Shown piece by piece: positions 39,896 to 48,705 of a DNA stretch of 64,000 nt (positions within the stretch are counted from its first letter, which is position 1; the number at the start of each line of letters is the position of its first letter). The stretch is taken from NCBI GenBank assembly GCA_965119745.1, contig OZ221973.1:1426001-1490000 (forward strand). The letters run 5' to 3'. Position numbers and translations under genes: made by a program. The notes beneath the pieces are model-generated. The model was not told the DNA's origin. It did no database searches and saw only the letters and a list, made by a program, of their open reading frames with translations. The stretch comes from CAJFUR01 sp904420575 (lineage in GTDB: Bacteria; Actinomycetota; Coriobacteriia; Coriobacteriales; Eggerthellaceae).

Positions 39896-42152
39896 GCGGA
39901 CGAACTGCCACTATTGTGGCTACTGCTGCGCGTTTCTGGCCACGGTGGAGGAAGGGCGCGTGACCGACCTGGTGCCCGACACCACGCGATACCCGTACGA
40001 CGAGCGCATCCTGGCGGGGTGCCGTCGGTGGCGCATGAACCTGCAGGCGCTGGACGACCCGGCGCGCGTGAACCACCCGCTGCGCCGCGTGGGCGAGCGC
40101 GGCTCGAACGAGTGGGAACAGGTGAGCTGGGACGAGGCGCTTGACGACATAGCGGCGCGCCTGTCTGCGCTCGCCCAGGAACACGGCCCGGAAACGCTGG
40201 CATCGATGATCGGCGGGCCGCATGCGTCGTTCTGGCCGCTTCACCGGTTCATGAACCTGTTCGGGTCGCCCAACAACATGGGCATCGGGCAGATCTGCTG
40301 GAACCCGCGTATCTGGATGGACGCCGTCACGTTCGGCTGGACCGTGGAGGCCGACATCGTGCCGGGCCTCACCGACTGCCTGTTCATCTGGGGCACGAAC
40401 CCGGCGCAGTCCGACAATTCGGCGTTCTGGCGCTCCATCATCCAGTTCTCCAAGTCCGACGCCGCACTCGTGGTCATCGACCCTCGCCGCACGCAGGTGG
40501 CAGCCCTGGCGGACCTGTGGCTGGCGCCGCGGCCGGGCACCGACTGCACGCTGGCGCTGGGGCTGGTTCATGTCGTCATACGGGACGGCCTGGTGGACCA
40601 GGCGTTCGTGGACGCGTGGTGCCACGGTTTCGGCGAGTTGGCCGAACATGTGCGGCCCTTCACGCCCGACCACGTGGCGGCGGTGTGCGACGTGGCGGCG
40701 GAGGATGTCGTGCGTGCCGCGCACCTGTTCGGCGAGGCCCGCGCGGCGGCGCTCGTTTCCGGGCGCGGCATCGACCAGGTGGGCCCGAACGTGGCGCCCA
40801 CGCACCGGGCCATCTGCTGCTTGCGCGCCGTGACGGGCAACGTGGATAGGCCGGGTGCCTGCGTGTTGGCCGAGGCGAGCGACTTCGTGCCCGAAGTGGA
40901 GTTGGAAATGACCGACGCGCTGGCCCCGGAGCATCGTGCGCGCTGCCTGAACACCCCATTCACGCCCCTGCAGTGCTACGACGGCTACGAGCGCCTGCGC
41001 CCCCTGACGGAACGCCTTGGCCGCACGCTGCCGGCGCGCTACCTGACGTCGGCGCATCCCGACCTGGTGCTGCGCGCCATGGAGACGGGGGAGCCCTATC
41101 CGGTGCGCGCGCTGGTGGTGAACGCCACGAACCCGCTTCTGACCTACGCCGACACGCACCGCGTGTTCGACGCGCTCAAGGGGCTGGACCTGTTGGTGGT
41201 GCTGGAATACTACCTGACGCCCACCGCGAGCATCGCCGACTACGTGCTGCCCATTGCCGGCGCCATCGAGCGGCCCATCCTGCAGGTGCACGGCGGCGTG
41301 GCGAACATCGGTTATGGCGGCCCCGCGGCGGTGGCGCCCTACTACGAGCGCAAGACCGACTACGACGTGTTCCGCGAGCTGGGCTTGCGCTTGGGGCAGG
41401 CCGACGCCTGGCCGGAAGGGTCGCTGGCCGATGCGTTCGCCGCCCAGCTGGCGCGCGCCGGCATGGACTGGGACACGTACTGCGCCACGGGCATCTACTA
41501 CCGGCCGCCGGCCTTCGCCAAGCACGAGATGCCGGGCCCGGACGGCTCCCCCCAGGGCTTCGCCACCACGACGGGCAAGATAGAGCTGGCGAGCGAGTTC
41601 TTGGACGCGCTGGGCGGCCCGCGCCTGCCCACGCCGCAGCCGCACGTCACGCTCTGCTCGCCGGAGCTGCGGCAGCGCGTGAAAGCGGAAGGGGGCGCGT
41701 GCCTGACGATGATCACCGGCTCGCGCAAGCAGCCGTACAACGCGTCCATGTACTTCAACAACCCCGCCTTCCGCGCCACGTCGCCGGTGCCGGTGGCCGA
41801 GGTGAGCCCGGCCACGGCCGAGCGCTGCGGACTGGCGGCGGGCGACCACGTGACGCTTGCCACCGACAAGGGCGAGGCAAGGTTTATACTGAAGACGGCC
41901 CCGATGCGCGACGGGCTGGTGAACGTCGACTACGGGTGGTGGCACCCCGAATGGACGCCGGGCGCCCCCGATTTCGGCGGCCTGTGGGAATGCAACGTGA
42001 ACTGCCTCACGTCCTGTTCCGTGGAGGACGGCGAGGCGATGATAGGCACGTGGTCGTACAACGCCATCGACTGCGTGATGAAGAAGACGGACGGGACGCT
42101 TTCGTTCGAGAGGGACGAAGCGCCGACACGAGACGAGGAGACGCTTTCATGA
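39882..42152 (+). CDS. Molybdopterin-dependent oxidoreductase, second system
   Basis: A 756-residue catalytic subunit of the DMSO reductase superfamily, without a signal peptide. The [4Fe-4S] site is C9, C12, C16 and C47; C139 in GQICWNPR is the likely Mo ligand, as in the 34146 gene, with which it shares the CW-P-M-GW pattern. GTNPAQSDNSAFW, VVIDPRRTQVAALADLWLAPRPGTD and VLEYYLTPTASIADYVLP bind the two pterins. It is shorter than its neighbour and has no tail. The ATG at 39882 follows GGACGAGG. It sits within a tight cluster with CCG, radical SAM and DUF169 proteins, implying a cytosolic redox reaction; the substrate is unknown. Sequence comparison with formate dehydrogenases and catechol dehydroxylases is needed to place it. 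Confidence 0.88.
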   Translation: MAEVRRTNCHYCGYCCAFLATVEEGRVTDLVPDTTRYPYDERILAGCRRWRMNLQALDDPARVNHPLRRVGERGSNEWEQVSWDEALDDIAARLSALAQEHGPETLASMIGGPHASFWPLHRFMNLFGSPNNMGIGQICWNPRIWMDAVTFGWTVEADIVPGLTDCLFIWGTNPAQSDNSAFWRSIIQFSKSDAALVVIDPRRTQVAALADLWLAPRPGTDCTLALGLVHVVIRDGLVDQAFVDAWCHGFGELAEHVRPFTPDHVAAVCDVAAEDVVRAAHLFGEARAAALVSGRGIDQVGPNVAPTHRAICCLRAVTGNVDRPGACVLAEASDFVPEVELEMTDALAPEHRARCLNTPFTPLQCYDGYERLRPLTERLGRTLPARYLTSAHPDLVLRAMETGEPYPVRALVVNATNPLLTYADTHRVFDALKGLDLLVVLEYYLTPTASIADYVLPIAGAIERPILQVHGGVANIGYGGPAAVAPYYERKTDYDVFRELGLRLGQADAWPEGSLADAFAAQLARAGMDWDTYCATGIYYRPPAFAKHEMPGPDGSPQGFATTTGKIELASEFLDALGGPRLPTPQPHVTLCSPELRQRVKAEGGACLTMITGSRKQPYNASMYFNNPAFRATSPVPVAEVSPATAERCGLAAGDHVTLATDKGEARFILKTAPMRDGLVNVDYGWWHPEWTPGAPDFGGLWECNVNCLTSCSVEDGEAMIGTWSYNAIDCVMKKTDGTLSFERDEAPTRDEETLS

Positions 42153-43012
42153 CGGAAAAGAAGCACGCACTGCTGCTGTTCAGCAAGCCCCCGGTGCCGG
42201 GCATGGTGAAGACGCGCCTGACTACCAAGCACGGCGGCTTTCTGAGCGAGGTCCAGGCGGCCGAGTTCTTCAAACGCAGCCTGTACGACGTGAGCGAGCT
42301 GGCCATGCACGCGCTTCTGGAACTGCAGGCCGAAAACGACGCGCTGGTGGCGGCTGACCCGGATGCGGTCAAGATCACCTACGACTTCTTCGTGTCCACC
42401 ACGCCGGCGGAAAACGTGGAGCTCATGCGCCAGACCTACGACGCCATTGGCCCGTGGCCCATGGAAATACACTACCTCACCGACAAGGGGTCCACGTTCG
42501 ACGACCACTTCGACGACGCGTTCAAGCAGATATTCGCGCTGGGCTACGAAAGCATCGTGTCGGTGGGCGGCGACATTCCCACCATGCCGAAGTCGCACAT
42601 CCAGCAGGCGTTCGCGTGGCTGGACTACTTCCAAGGCCTGGGCACGCCGGGCTTCGTGCAGGCGCCTTGCCAGGAATGCGGCACGTCGCTGGTGGGCTTC
42701 AGCCGCAACACGCCCATCGACCATCAGGGCGTCTACTACAACCTGAACGGCCGTGCGGCGCTCGACGCCTACGTGGAGAAGCTGCAGGAAAAGGACATCC
42801 CCTCGGCGTACTTCTCGCCTGTGGCCGACATCGACGAGAAGACCGACCTGGCGCACGCCATTTCCTGCATGCGCGCCATCGAGGCCGCCTCGAAGCACCA
42901 GACGGACCTGTTCGTGCCGCGGCGCGTCCTGGACTGGGTGGACTACATGGGCATCCAGGTGTCCACGCCCCCCAACGACGAACACGACCCCCGGCAGTAC
43001 ATCGACGAATAG
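42149..43012 (+). CDS. DUF2064 / TIGR04282-type glycosyltransferase-like protein
   Basis: A 287-residue GT-A-fold protein. The N-terminal LLLFSKPPVPGMVKTRLTTK is the nucleotide-binding signature of the DUF2064/TIGR04282 family, and SVGGDIPTMPKSHIQQAF takes the place of the usual G-T-D-x-P metal site. An extra Cys pair (APCQECGTSLVGF) is unusual. The family includes the glycosyltransferases proposed for arsenosugar synthesis, but most members have no proven role. Start and the previous stop overlap (ATGA), so it belongs to the molybdoenzyme operon. Perhaps it makes a cofactor or modified nucleotide for the reductase; this is inference. Confidence 0.8.
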   Translation: MTEKKHALLLFSKPPVPGMVKTRLTTKHGGFLSEVQAAEFFKRSLYDVSELAMHALLELQAENDALVAADPDAVKITYDFFVSTTPAENVELMRQTYDAIGPWPMEIHYLTDKGSTFDDHFDDAFKQIFALGYESIVSVGGDIPTMPKSHIQQAFAWLDYFQGLGTPGFVQAPCQECGTSLVGFSRNTPIDHQGVYYNLNGRAALDAYVEKLQEKDIPSAYFSPVADIDEKTDLAHAISCMRAIEAASKHQTDLFVPRRVLDWVDYMGIQVSTPPNDEHDPRQYIDE

Positions 43013-43076
43013 GGTTCCGCCGGCCTGCCGACTGCGCTGACCTGCTAACGCCAACCAGCGAATTAAGGTGACGATG

Positions 43077-44393
43077 ATGAAGGTACTGCACAAAACGACC
43101 GCGCTTTGTCCCACGTGCTTGCGCGAGCTGCCTGCGAGCGTGTTCGCCGACGAGGACGGCGTGGTGTGGATGGAGCGCACCTGTCCCGACCACGGACGCC
43201 TGGCCACGCGCATGTGGCCCGACGCCGAGCATTACCAGTGGCTGCGCTCGCTCGCGTTTTCCAAGACCGCGCCGACGAACACCATCCCCGCCACGGCGCC
43301 CTGCCCACACGGCTGCGGCACCTGTTCGCGCCACCAGCGGCGCGGCACGTTGCTGGAGATAGAGGTCACGCGCAACTGCAACCTGCACTGCCCGGTGTGC
43401 TTCATGAGCGCCGAAACGGGCGAGGGCGACCCCACGCTGCAGGAGATCGGCGACATGTACGACGTGATCGCCGATGCCGTGGGCATCGACGGCGCCGTGC
43501 AGATCACGGGCGGCGAGCCCACATGCCGCAAGGATCTGCCCGAGATCATCCGCATGGGTCGCGCCAAAGGTTTCTGGGGCATCGAAATCAACACGAACGG
43601 CCTGGTCATAGCAGCGCGGGATGGTTATCTGGAAGAGTTGGTGGCTGCGGGTCTCACAGGCGTGTACCTGTCGTTCGACGGGCTGACGGGCGAGGTGTAC
43701 GAAGGCACGTGCGGCCGCGACATCCTGGACGTCAAGATGCGCGTCGTCGAGCGGTGCCGCGAGGCGGGCATCCAGGTGGTGCTTTCGGTGGCCGTGGTGG
43801 CGGGACTCAACGACGGGCAGTTGGGCGACCTTCTGCGTTTCTGCCTGGACAACGCCGACGTGGTGGCGGGGCTTGCCCTGCAGCCGGCGTTCACGTCGGG
43901 TCGCTTCGATGCCGAACGCGCGATGCCCATGAGCGCGGGCGACGTGATCTTCCAGCTGGCAGAGCAGTCCGACGGGCTGTTGGAGCCGCGCGACGTGTGG
44001 CCGCTGGGCTGTTCGAACCCGCTGTGCGACACCGGCGTGTTCTTCGTGCATGGAACGCCGCCCGAAGGCGTGCCTGCGCATCCGTCGGGCTTCTACCCGG
44101 CCACGCGCGCCATGACCATGGAAGAGTACCATGCCGGCTACTCGCCCGACAGCCCGCAGGGGTCGGTGTTCCTGGACATCCTGGACAAGAAGGGCGTGGA
44201 GGTGGCCAGCGGGCTTTCGGTGGTCATCATGAACTACATGGACGCCGTGTCCATGGACGTCCAACGGCTGCGCGAATGCTCCATGATGGTGACGGTGCCG
44301 GACGGGCGCGCCATCCCGTTCTGCTCGTATCACCTGACCGACGCCGCCGGCAAGCGCGTGTACCCGCCCTGGGGCAAAGAAGAACTGCGCTGA
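43077..44393 (+). CDS. Radical SAM enzyme of the COG1964 / tetraether-synthase-like family
   Basis: A 438-residue radical SAM protein. Its N-terminal zinc-binding segment (TALCPTCLRELPASVFADED, then ERTCPDHGRL and WPDAEHYQWL) is characteristic of COG1964 proteins such as MJ0619 and the tetraether lipid synthase. The SAM cluster motif is CNLHCPVC near residue 105-112, followed by ITGGEPTCRKDLPEI and INTNGLV. Extra Cys residues (CPHGCGTCSRH, WPLGCSNPLCDT, CSYH) could bind auxiliary clusters. Characterised relatives methylate pterin precursors or join lipid tails. Several starts are possible; the ATG at 43077 has the best spacing from AAGGTGA. It lies inside the redox operon, so cofactor modification is a reasonable guess. 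Confidence 0.85.
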   Translation: MKVLHKTTALCPTCLRELPASVFADEDGVVWMERTCPDHGRLATRMWPDAEHYQWLRSLAFSKTAPTNTIPATAPCPHGCGTCSRHQRRGTLLEIEVTRNCNLHCPVCFMSAETGEGDPTLQEIGDMYDVIADAVGIDGAVQITGGEPTCRKDLPEIIRMGRAKGFWGIEINTNGLVIAARDGYLEELVAAGLTGVYLSFDGLTGEVYEGTCGRDILDVKMRVVERCREAGIQVVLSVAVVAGLNDGQLGDLLRFCLDNADVVAGLALQPAFTSGRFDAERAMPMSAGDVIFQLAEQSDGLLEPRDVWPLGCSNPLCDTGVFFVHGTPPEGVPAHPSGFYPATRAMTMEEYHAGYSPDSPQGSVFLDILDKKGVEVASGLSVVIMNYMDAVSMDVQRLRECSMMVTVPDGRAIPFCSYHLTDAAGKRVYPPWGKEELR

Positions 44394-44455
44394 CTTTGCT
44401 CCGCCCCTCCGTCCTCTCGGTTATGTGAATGCGCTAGGTTGAAGAAGAGGAGACC

Positions 44456-45430
44456 ATGGCAGACTACAAGATCACGAACGATCCGGACCGGTGCGTGAAG
44501 TGCGGGCTGTGCATCGCGTTCTGCCCGTGCGAGGTGCTGGAGGCGGACGACGAGGGCCGTCCATTCGCCGCACGCATCGAGGACTGCGTGGGATGCACCA
44601 CCTGTTCGGGCAACTGCCCGCAGCGGGCGCTTTTGGTGGAGGCGACGGGCGACGCCACGTATGATCCCTTCGCTGACGAGCCGCGCGCGGAACCCATCGC
44701 GCGCGACCTGCGCGAACAGTACGCGGAATGGCAGCGCGTCGTCATGGAGAAGCTTGGTTTGCGCTGGCAGCCCGTGGCCGTGAGCCTCATCGACAAGGAC
44801 GAACTTCTGCCCGACGTTCCCCTGCCGCCCGAGAACCTGCGCTTCTGCCAGGCCATGATGGCGGCGCGGCGGGGCGCGAGCATCCTCATGCCGCCGCATC
44901 GGCATTCCTGCCCCGACGGCACGTCCATCTTCGGCATGACCGGCGTGCCCGAGAAGCTGGCGACCGGCGAGATATACGTGCTGTTCCACAAGCTGGTGAA
45001 CGCCGAGGCCGCCGCCCGCATGGTGGCCGAGCGTCCCACGTTGCCGCCGAAGAGCCGCCGCGCCACATACGTCGCCCCGCTGGAAAAGACGGTGCGCGTG
45101 CCCGAGGTCGTCGTGTTCACGGGCACGCCCGAGCAGATGATGTGGCTGTGCATGTCCATGAGCTACTACACGGGGCACCGCTTCGACTTCCACGCCAGCG
45201 GATACAACTCCATGTGCGTGGAGGCGGTGCTGTACCCCCTGATGGAGCAAGAGCCGAACATCACGTTCGGCTGCTACGGCTGCCGTGCGGCCACCGACGT
45301 GGGAGAGGACATGATGTTCATGGGCGTGCCTTTGGACAAGATGCCCACCGTGGTGAAGGGATGCGCGGAACTGGCGAAGAAGGCCATCCCGCATTCCCGC
45401 ATGAAGATCTACGTGCCGCCTATCATGTAA
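44456..45430 (+). CDS. Fusion of 2x[4Fe-4S] ferredoxin and DUF169
   Basis: A 324-residue two-domain protein. Residues 1-65 carry two ferredoxin motifs (CVKCGLCIAFCPC and CVGCTTCSGNCPQ). The remainder is a DUF169 domain, recognised by the LREQYAEWQRVVMEKLGLRW start, LRFCQAMMAARRGASILM, the PEVVVFTGTPEQMMWL block and the ending KKAIPHSRMKIYVPP. DUF169 proteins occur mainly in anaerobes; their function is unknown, but the conserved Cys residues (FCQAM, CPDG, CYGCR) suggest metal or cluster binding. The ferredoxin fusion argues for an electron-transfer role with the molybdoenzyme and HdrD-like neighbours. AGAGGAGA precedes the ATG; the GNAT gene starts 9 bp after its stop. Confidence 0.83.
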   Translation: MADYKITNDPDRCVKCGLCIAFCPCEVLEADDEGRPFAARIEDCVGCTTCSGNCPQRALLVEATGDATYDPFADEPRAEPIARDLREQYAEWQRVVMEKLGLRWQPVAVSLIDKDELLPDVPLPPENLRFCQAMMAARRGASILMPPHRHSCPDGTSIFGMTGVPEKLATGEIYVLFHKLVNAEAAARMVAERPTLPPKSRRATYVAPLEKTVRVPEVVVFTGTPEQMMWLCMSMSYYTGHRFDFHASGYNSMCVEAVLYPLMEQEPNITFGCYGCRAATDVGEDMMFMGVPLDKMPTVVKGCAELAKKAIPHSRMKIYVPPIM

Positions 45431-45439
45431 GGAGGAACC

Positions 45440-45871
45440 ATGGAATCGCTGTTCACGTTGCGTCCGGCGCGCGAAGACGACCTGCCCACCATGAACGCGT
45501 TCGCGGCCGCCGAAGGCATGGCCGACCTTCCGTCCATCGACCGGGTGACGGTGGCCGAAAGCGAGGCGGGCGACGTGGTGGGGTTCGTGCGCATCGCAGC
45601 CGAGGAAGAAGGCGTGGGCCACGTGAACCCCATCGTCGTGTATTCCACCTGGCGCGGATACGGCGTGGGGCGCGCGCTCATGGACGACGCGCTCGCACGC
45701 TACGGCGAGCTGCGCCTGGTGTCGCGCGGATCCAGCCTCGGCTTCTACCAGGCGCTCGGCTTTCGCGAGGTGCCGTGGGACCAGATCGACCCCGTCATAG
45801 CGGACGACTGCAACGGATGCGACATCCACGACGAATGCGGTCCCACCCCGGTGGCGCGCACGCGGGACTGA
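45440..45871 (+). CDS. GNAT-family N-acetyltransferase with a Cys-containing tail
   Basis: A 143-residue GNAT protein. The fold is complete: LRPAREDDLPTMNAFAAAEG, the VVGFVRIAAEEEG strands, the acetyl-CoA loop with VNPIVVYSTWRGYGVGRALM (R/Q-x-x-G-x-G/A) and SLGFYQALGFREV. The tail DDCNGCDIHDECGP holds three Cys and a His, possibly a metal site and not typical for GNATs. AAGGAGGAACC precedes the ATG 9 bp after the DUF169 gene, so it belongs to the same transcript. Substrate unknown. Confidence 0.83.
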   Translation: MESLFTLRPAREDDLPTMNAFAAAEGMADLPSIDRVTVAESEAGDVVGFVRIAAEEEGVGHVNPIVVYSTWRGYGVGRALMDDALARYGELRLVSRGSSLGFYQALGFREVPWDQIDPVIADDCNGCDIHDECGPTPVARTRD

Positions 45872-46011
45872 CGCCGCGTCGCTGGGGGCGCGCACGCGGC
45901 CGCAAGGCGAATCGTGCGCCCGCCTCGACTTGGCGTCGTGCATAATCACGGGCATGAGGTTGCCTGTTCTTGGGACCCGCGAAGGCGGGAGAGGGAAAGG
46001 TGCGCAGGCGC

Positions 46012-47322
46012 ATGGAAAACAGAAAGCTCGCTCCCGAAGAGCTGGAAGAGCTCGCCCGGCTGGACTCTCCCCGCGTGGACATGCTGGCCGCATGGGCGAA
46101 CAAGCAGCTCACGTGCTCGCACTGCAAAAGGTGCACGTTGCGCTGCGAGGTGCTCGAGAGCGCCGCGCTGGACGCGGGCCTGGTGGAAGAGGGGTACCAG
46201 CGCATCATGGCCCTCGCGCCCGAAGAGCGCATCCCGGCCGTGCAGCGGCTCGTGCAGGAACGCCCCGACGTGTACCAGGCGCTGCGCCGTTGCTGTTTCT
46301 GCGGCTACTGCACCGCCGCATGCCGCCATCACGTGCTTGCGGCCGACCGGATGCGCGACTGGCGCGCCCTGTTCATGGAAGCCGGCCTCATGCCGCCCGA
46401 AGACTCCAAGTCGGTCATGGTGGACAACGAGTGGCACATCTTCAACGCGTACCGTGCCGTGTACGGCATCTACTACCCGGAATTCGTCTCGCTGGCCCAG
46501 GCGGCCGAAAACGGTCCCGGCCTGGTGGACACCGTGTTCTTCCCTGGATGCTCTCTGGTCAGCTACGCTCCCGACCTGACGCGCAAGGTGGGCGCATGGC
46601 TCACGCGGGCGGGTGTTGCCTGGGCGCTGTCCGACGACTGCTGCGGAAGCCCCCTCATGAGCGCGGGGCTGTTCGACCGTGCGGCCGGACTGCGCGAAAG
46701 GTTGCTCGGCCAGATGCGCGCCGCCGGCGTCACGCGCATGCTCACGGTGTGCCCCGGCTGCGGGGAGGAATTGGCCGAAACGTTCGGCGACGAGATCGAC
46801 ATCGTGCCCTTGCCGGAGTTCTTGCTGGAGAAGGCAGGGTCGGTGCCTTCGGACGAGGGCGCCCCAAACGGCTTTGCTCCCTTGGAAACGTCGAGCGTCA
46901 CGGTGTTCGACTCCTGTCACGACCGCGCGGACGGGCGTCATGGCAGGGCCATCCGCGAGCTGCTGCGCCGCTACCTGCCCGATGCGCGGCAGGTGGAGAT
47001 GGACCATCGCAGGCGGGGGACGCTCTGCTGCGGCGCGGGAGGCGCCGTGGCCTCCTTCGACGGCGACATCACGAACCGCCGCGTGTGGCGCGTGATAGAG
47101 GAAGCGCGCAAAACCGGCGCCGAAACCCTGGTGACCATGTGTCCCACCTGCACCTACACGGTGGCCCAGGCCTGCCTGGAATCCCCTGGGCGCGCCATCG
47201 GCAACCGCCAGTACCTGGAGCTGCTGTTCGGCGAGACCATCGACTGGGCGCAGGTGTTCGATCAGCTGGGCTCCATGTGGACCGGCGAATACGGCCCCTG
47301 GCTCATGCAGACGCTCTACTGA
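46012..47322 (+). CDS. HdrD/GlpC-like iron-sulfur oxidoreductase
   Basis: A 436-residue soluble protein: an N-terminal bi-cluster ferredoxin domain (CSHCKRCTLRCEV and CCFCGYCTAACRHH, about residues 35-105), followed by two CCG domains (FFPGCSLVSYAPD, SDDCCGSPLMSAG, CPGCGEEL; then FDSCHDRADG, TLCCGAGGAVASF, MCPTCTY). This is the HdrD/GlpC organisation, able to move electron pairs between ferredoxin-type donors and a thiol/disulfide or quinone acceptor. The last 40 residues resemble those of the CCG protein at 38819. The ATG at 46012 is chosen; a GTG at 46000 is possible. The gap to the GNAT gene is 140 bp. It closes the redox block and is likely its central electron carrier. Confidence 0.86.
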   Translation: MENRKLAPEELEELARLDSPRVDMLAAWANKQLTCSHCKRCTLRCEVLESAALDAGLVEEGYQRIMALAPEERIPAVQRLVQERPDVYQALRRCCFCGYCTAACRHHVLAADRMRDWRALFMEAGLMPPEDSKSVMVDNEWHIFNAYRAVYGIYYPEFVSLAQAAENGPGLVDTVFFPGCSLVSYAPDLTRKVGAWLTRAGVAWALSDDCCGSPLMSAGLFDRAAGLRERLLGQMRAAGVTRMLTVCPGCGEELAETFGDEIDIVPLPEFLLEKAGSVPSDEGAPNGFAPLETSSVTVFDSCHDRADGRHGRAIRELLRRYLPDARQVEMDHRRRGTLCCGAGGAVASFDGDITNRRVWRVIEEARKTGAETLVTMCPTCTYTVAQACLESPGRAIGNRQYLELLFGETIDWAQVFDQLGSMWTGEYGPWLMQTLY

Positions 47323-47603
47323 CAGGGGGAAACGACGGCGAAGGCGACGCGGGCGGCAGGGCGACGGCTTGCGCCGCGCCGCCGTCCCGCGTCGCCGCGC
47401 GGCTAGTGCCGATGAGACGGTCTAGCCGGTCATGCCGATGGCTTGGGCGCCAAGCGGGAGTGGCTTGTCCCGGAAGGCGTGCGCCTGCCGGTTCTCACTG
47501 CCAGTTCCAATGGCGATGCGGGGGCGCTTCGGCGTGCCGTCCAAGAGCTCGTCCGCCCGACTTCCGCCGTTATCCCTGCAATCCCAATTAAAAATTATTC
47601 TGA
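47323..47603. other. Intergenic region before the ABC transporter operon
   Basis: This 281-bp stretch is GC-rich to about 47580 and then turns sharply AT-rich. A GC-rich hairpin just after the HdrD-like stop (near 47357-47395) may be a terminator. I looked for a cobalamin riboswitch because of the BtuC-like permease, but the conserved GCCACTG and AGTCAGGAGACC boxes are absent. Confidence 0.4.
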
Positions 47604-47625
47604 TTCGTGGCAAATCCAACTGATT
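47604..47625 (+). promoter_or_regulatory. 22-bp motif shared with the crp/nifH-like intergenic region (copy 2)
   Basis: The 22 bp at 47604-47625 match 53565-53586 with only two differences; the shared core is GTGGCAAANCCAACTGATT. It lies in the AT-rich region 60-80 bp before the permease start. In the other copy the first part forms the inverted repeat TTGGT-6-ACCAA, a Crp/Fnr-like layout; here one base of each arm is changed. Probable operator of the neighbouring Crp/Fnr-type regulator. Possible -10 elements (TATTAT near 47639, TATATT near 47656) follow. Confidence 0.6.
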
Positions 47626-47682
47626 ATTCTTACAATAGTATTATCCTTTTATGGGTATATTACTTGAGGGGATGGGGAGGAT

Positions 47683-48705
47683 ATGCCAGCGAAACGAACC
47701 GCCGCATTGGCGATGACAGGGGCGCTTGCCGTCATGGTCGCGCTGTTTTTCGCGTCGTTCATGATTGGTCAGTATCCCATCGACCCGGCGGGCGTGGTGG
47801 ACATCATAGGTTCGCGGCTGTTCGGCTTCCCCTGTTCTGAAAGCGACATGGCCCAGACCATCGTATGGAAGGTGCGCCTGCCGCGCATCTGCGCCGCCCT
47901 GCTGGTGGGCGCGGCACTTTCGGTGGCCGGCGCGGTGTACCAAGGCCTGTTCAAGAATCCCATGGTATCGCCCGACATTCTGGGCGCGTCGTCAGGCGCT
48001 GGCTTTGGCGCGGCGCTGGCCATCCTGCTCTCGCTACCCTACGCGCTCATCCAGGTGAACGCATTCGTGTTCGGCATCGTGGCCGTGGGGCTGGCGTACT
48101 TCGTGTGCCAGCGCGTCAGCCGCGGCAAGGACGCCATACTCATGCTGGTGCTGGGCGGCATGATAGTGTCCACCCTGTTCTCGTCCTTCATCACGCTGAC
48201 CAAGTACGTGGCCGATCCCGACAGCAAGCTGCCGGAGATCACCTATTGGCTCATGGGCAGCCTGTCTACTGCGAATCTGCAAGACGTCTTGTTCCTGCTG
48301 CCTCCGTTGCTCATAGGCATGGCACCTTTGGCATGCTTGCGCTGGCAACTGAACGCCATGGCGTTCGGGGACGAAGAGGCCCAGGCCATGGGCCTGAACG
48401 TGAAGCGGCTGCGCGGCCTGTTCATCCTGTGCGCCACGCTGCTCACGGCGGCGTCGGTTGCCATTGCGGGCATGATCGGGTGGATTGGCCTCATCATTCC
48501 GCATATGGCGCGGTTCATGGTGGGGCCGAACTGCAAGGTGCTGCTTCCCATGTCGTTTCTGGTGGGCGGCAGCTTCCTACTGCTGGTGGACAACGTGGCG
48601 CGCAACCTGTTCACGGTGGAGGTTCCGCTGGGCATTCTCACGTCCATCATCGGCGCGCCGTTCTTCTTCTACCTGTTGCTGAAGAGAAAGAAGGAGCAGT
48701 CATGA
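47683..48705 (+). CDS. FecCD/BtuC-type ABC transporter permease
   Basis: A 340-residue permease with about ten helices of the type II importer family for siderophores, haem, B12 and related metal complexes. The family signatures are LPRICAALLVGAALSVAGAVYQGLFKNP near 65-95, GASSGAGFGAAL, the cytoplasmic coupling helix AMAFGDEEAQAMGLNVKRLR near 225-245 and VAIAGMIGWIGLIIPHMAR near 260. It starts behind GGGGAGGATATG in AT-rich DNA that carries the shared 22-bp motif. Its stop overlaps the ATPase start (ATGA), and every following junction to the first binding protein has the same overlap, so the proteins are made in fixed proportion. Substrate not deducible from sequence. Confidence 0.92.
   Translation: MPAKRTAALAMTGALAVMVALFFASFMIGQYPIDPAGVVDIIGSRLFGFPCSESDMAQTIVWKVRLPRICAALLVGAALSVAGAVYQGLFKNPMVSPDILGASSGAGFGAALAILLSLPYALIQVNAFVFGIVAVGLAYFVCQRVSRGKDAILMLVLGGMIVSTLFSSFITLTKYVADPDSKLPEITYWLMGSLSTANLQDVLFLLPPLLIGMAPLACLRWQLNAMAFGDEEAQAMGLNVKRLRGLFILCATLLTAASVAIAGMIGWIGLIIPHMARFMVGPNCKVLLPMSFLVGGSFLLLVDNVARNLFTVEVPLGILTSIIGAPFFFYLLLKRKKEQS

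Noticed and set aside
47323..47682. Cobalamin riboswitch in front of the BtuC-like permease
   Set aside because: The conserved boxes of the class are absent, so B12 control cannot be claimed even though the transporter type would fit.
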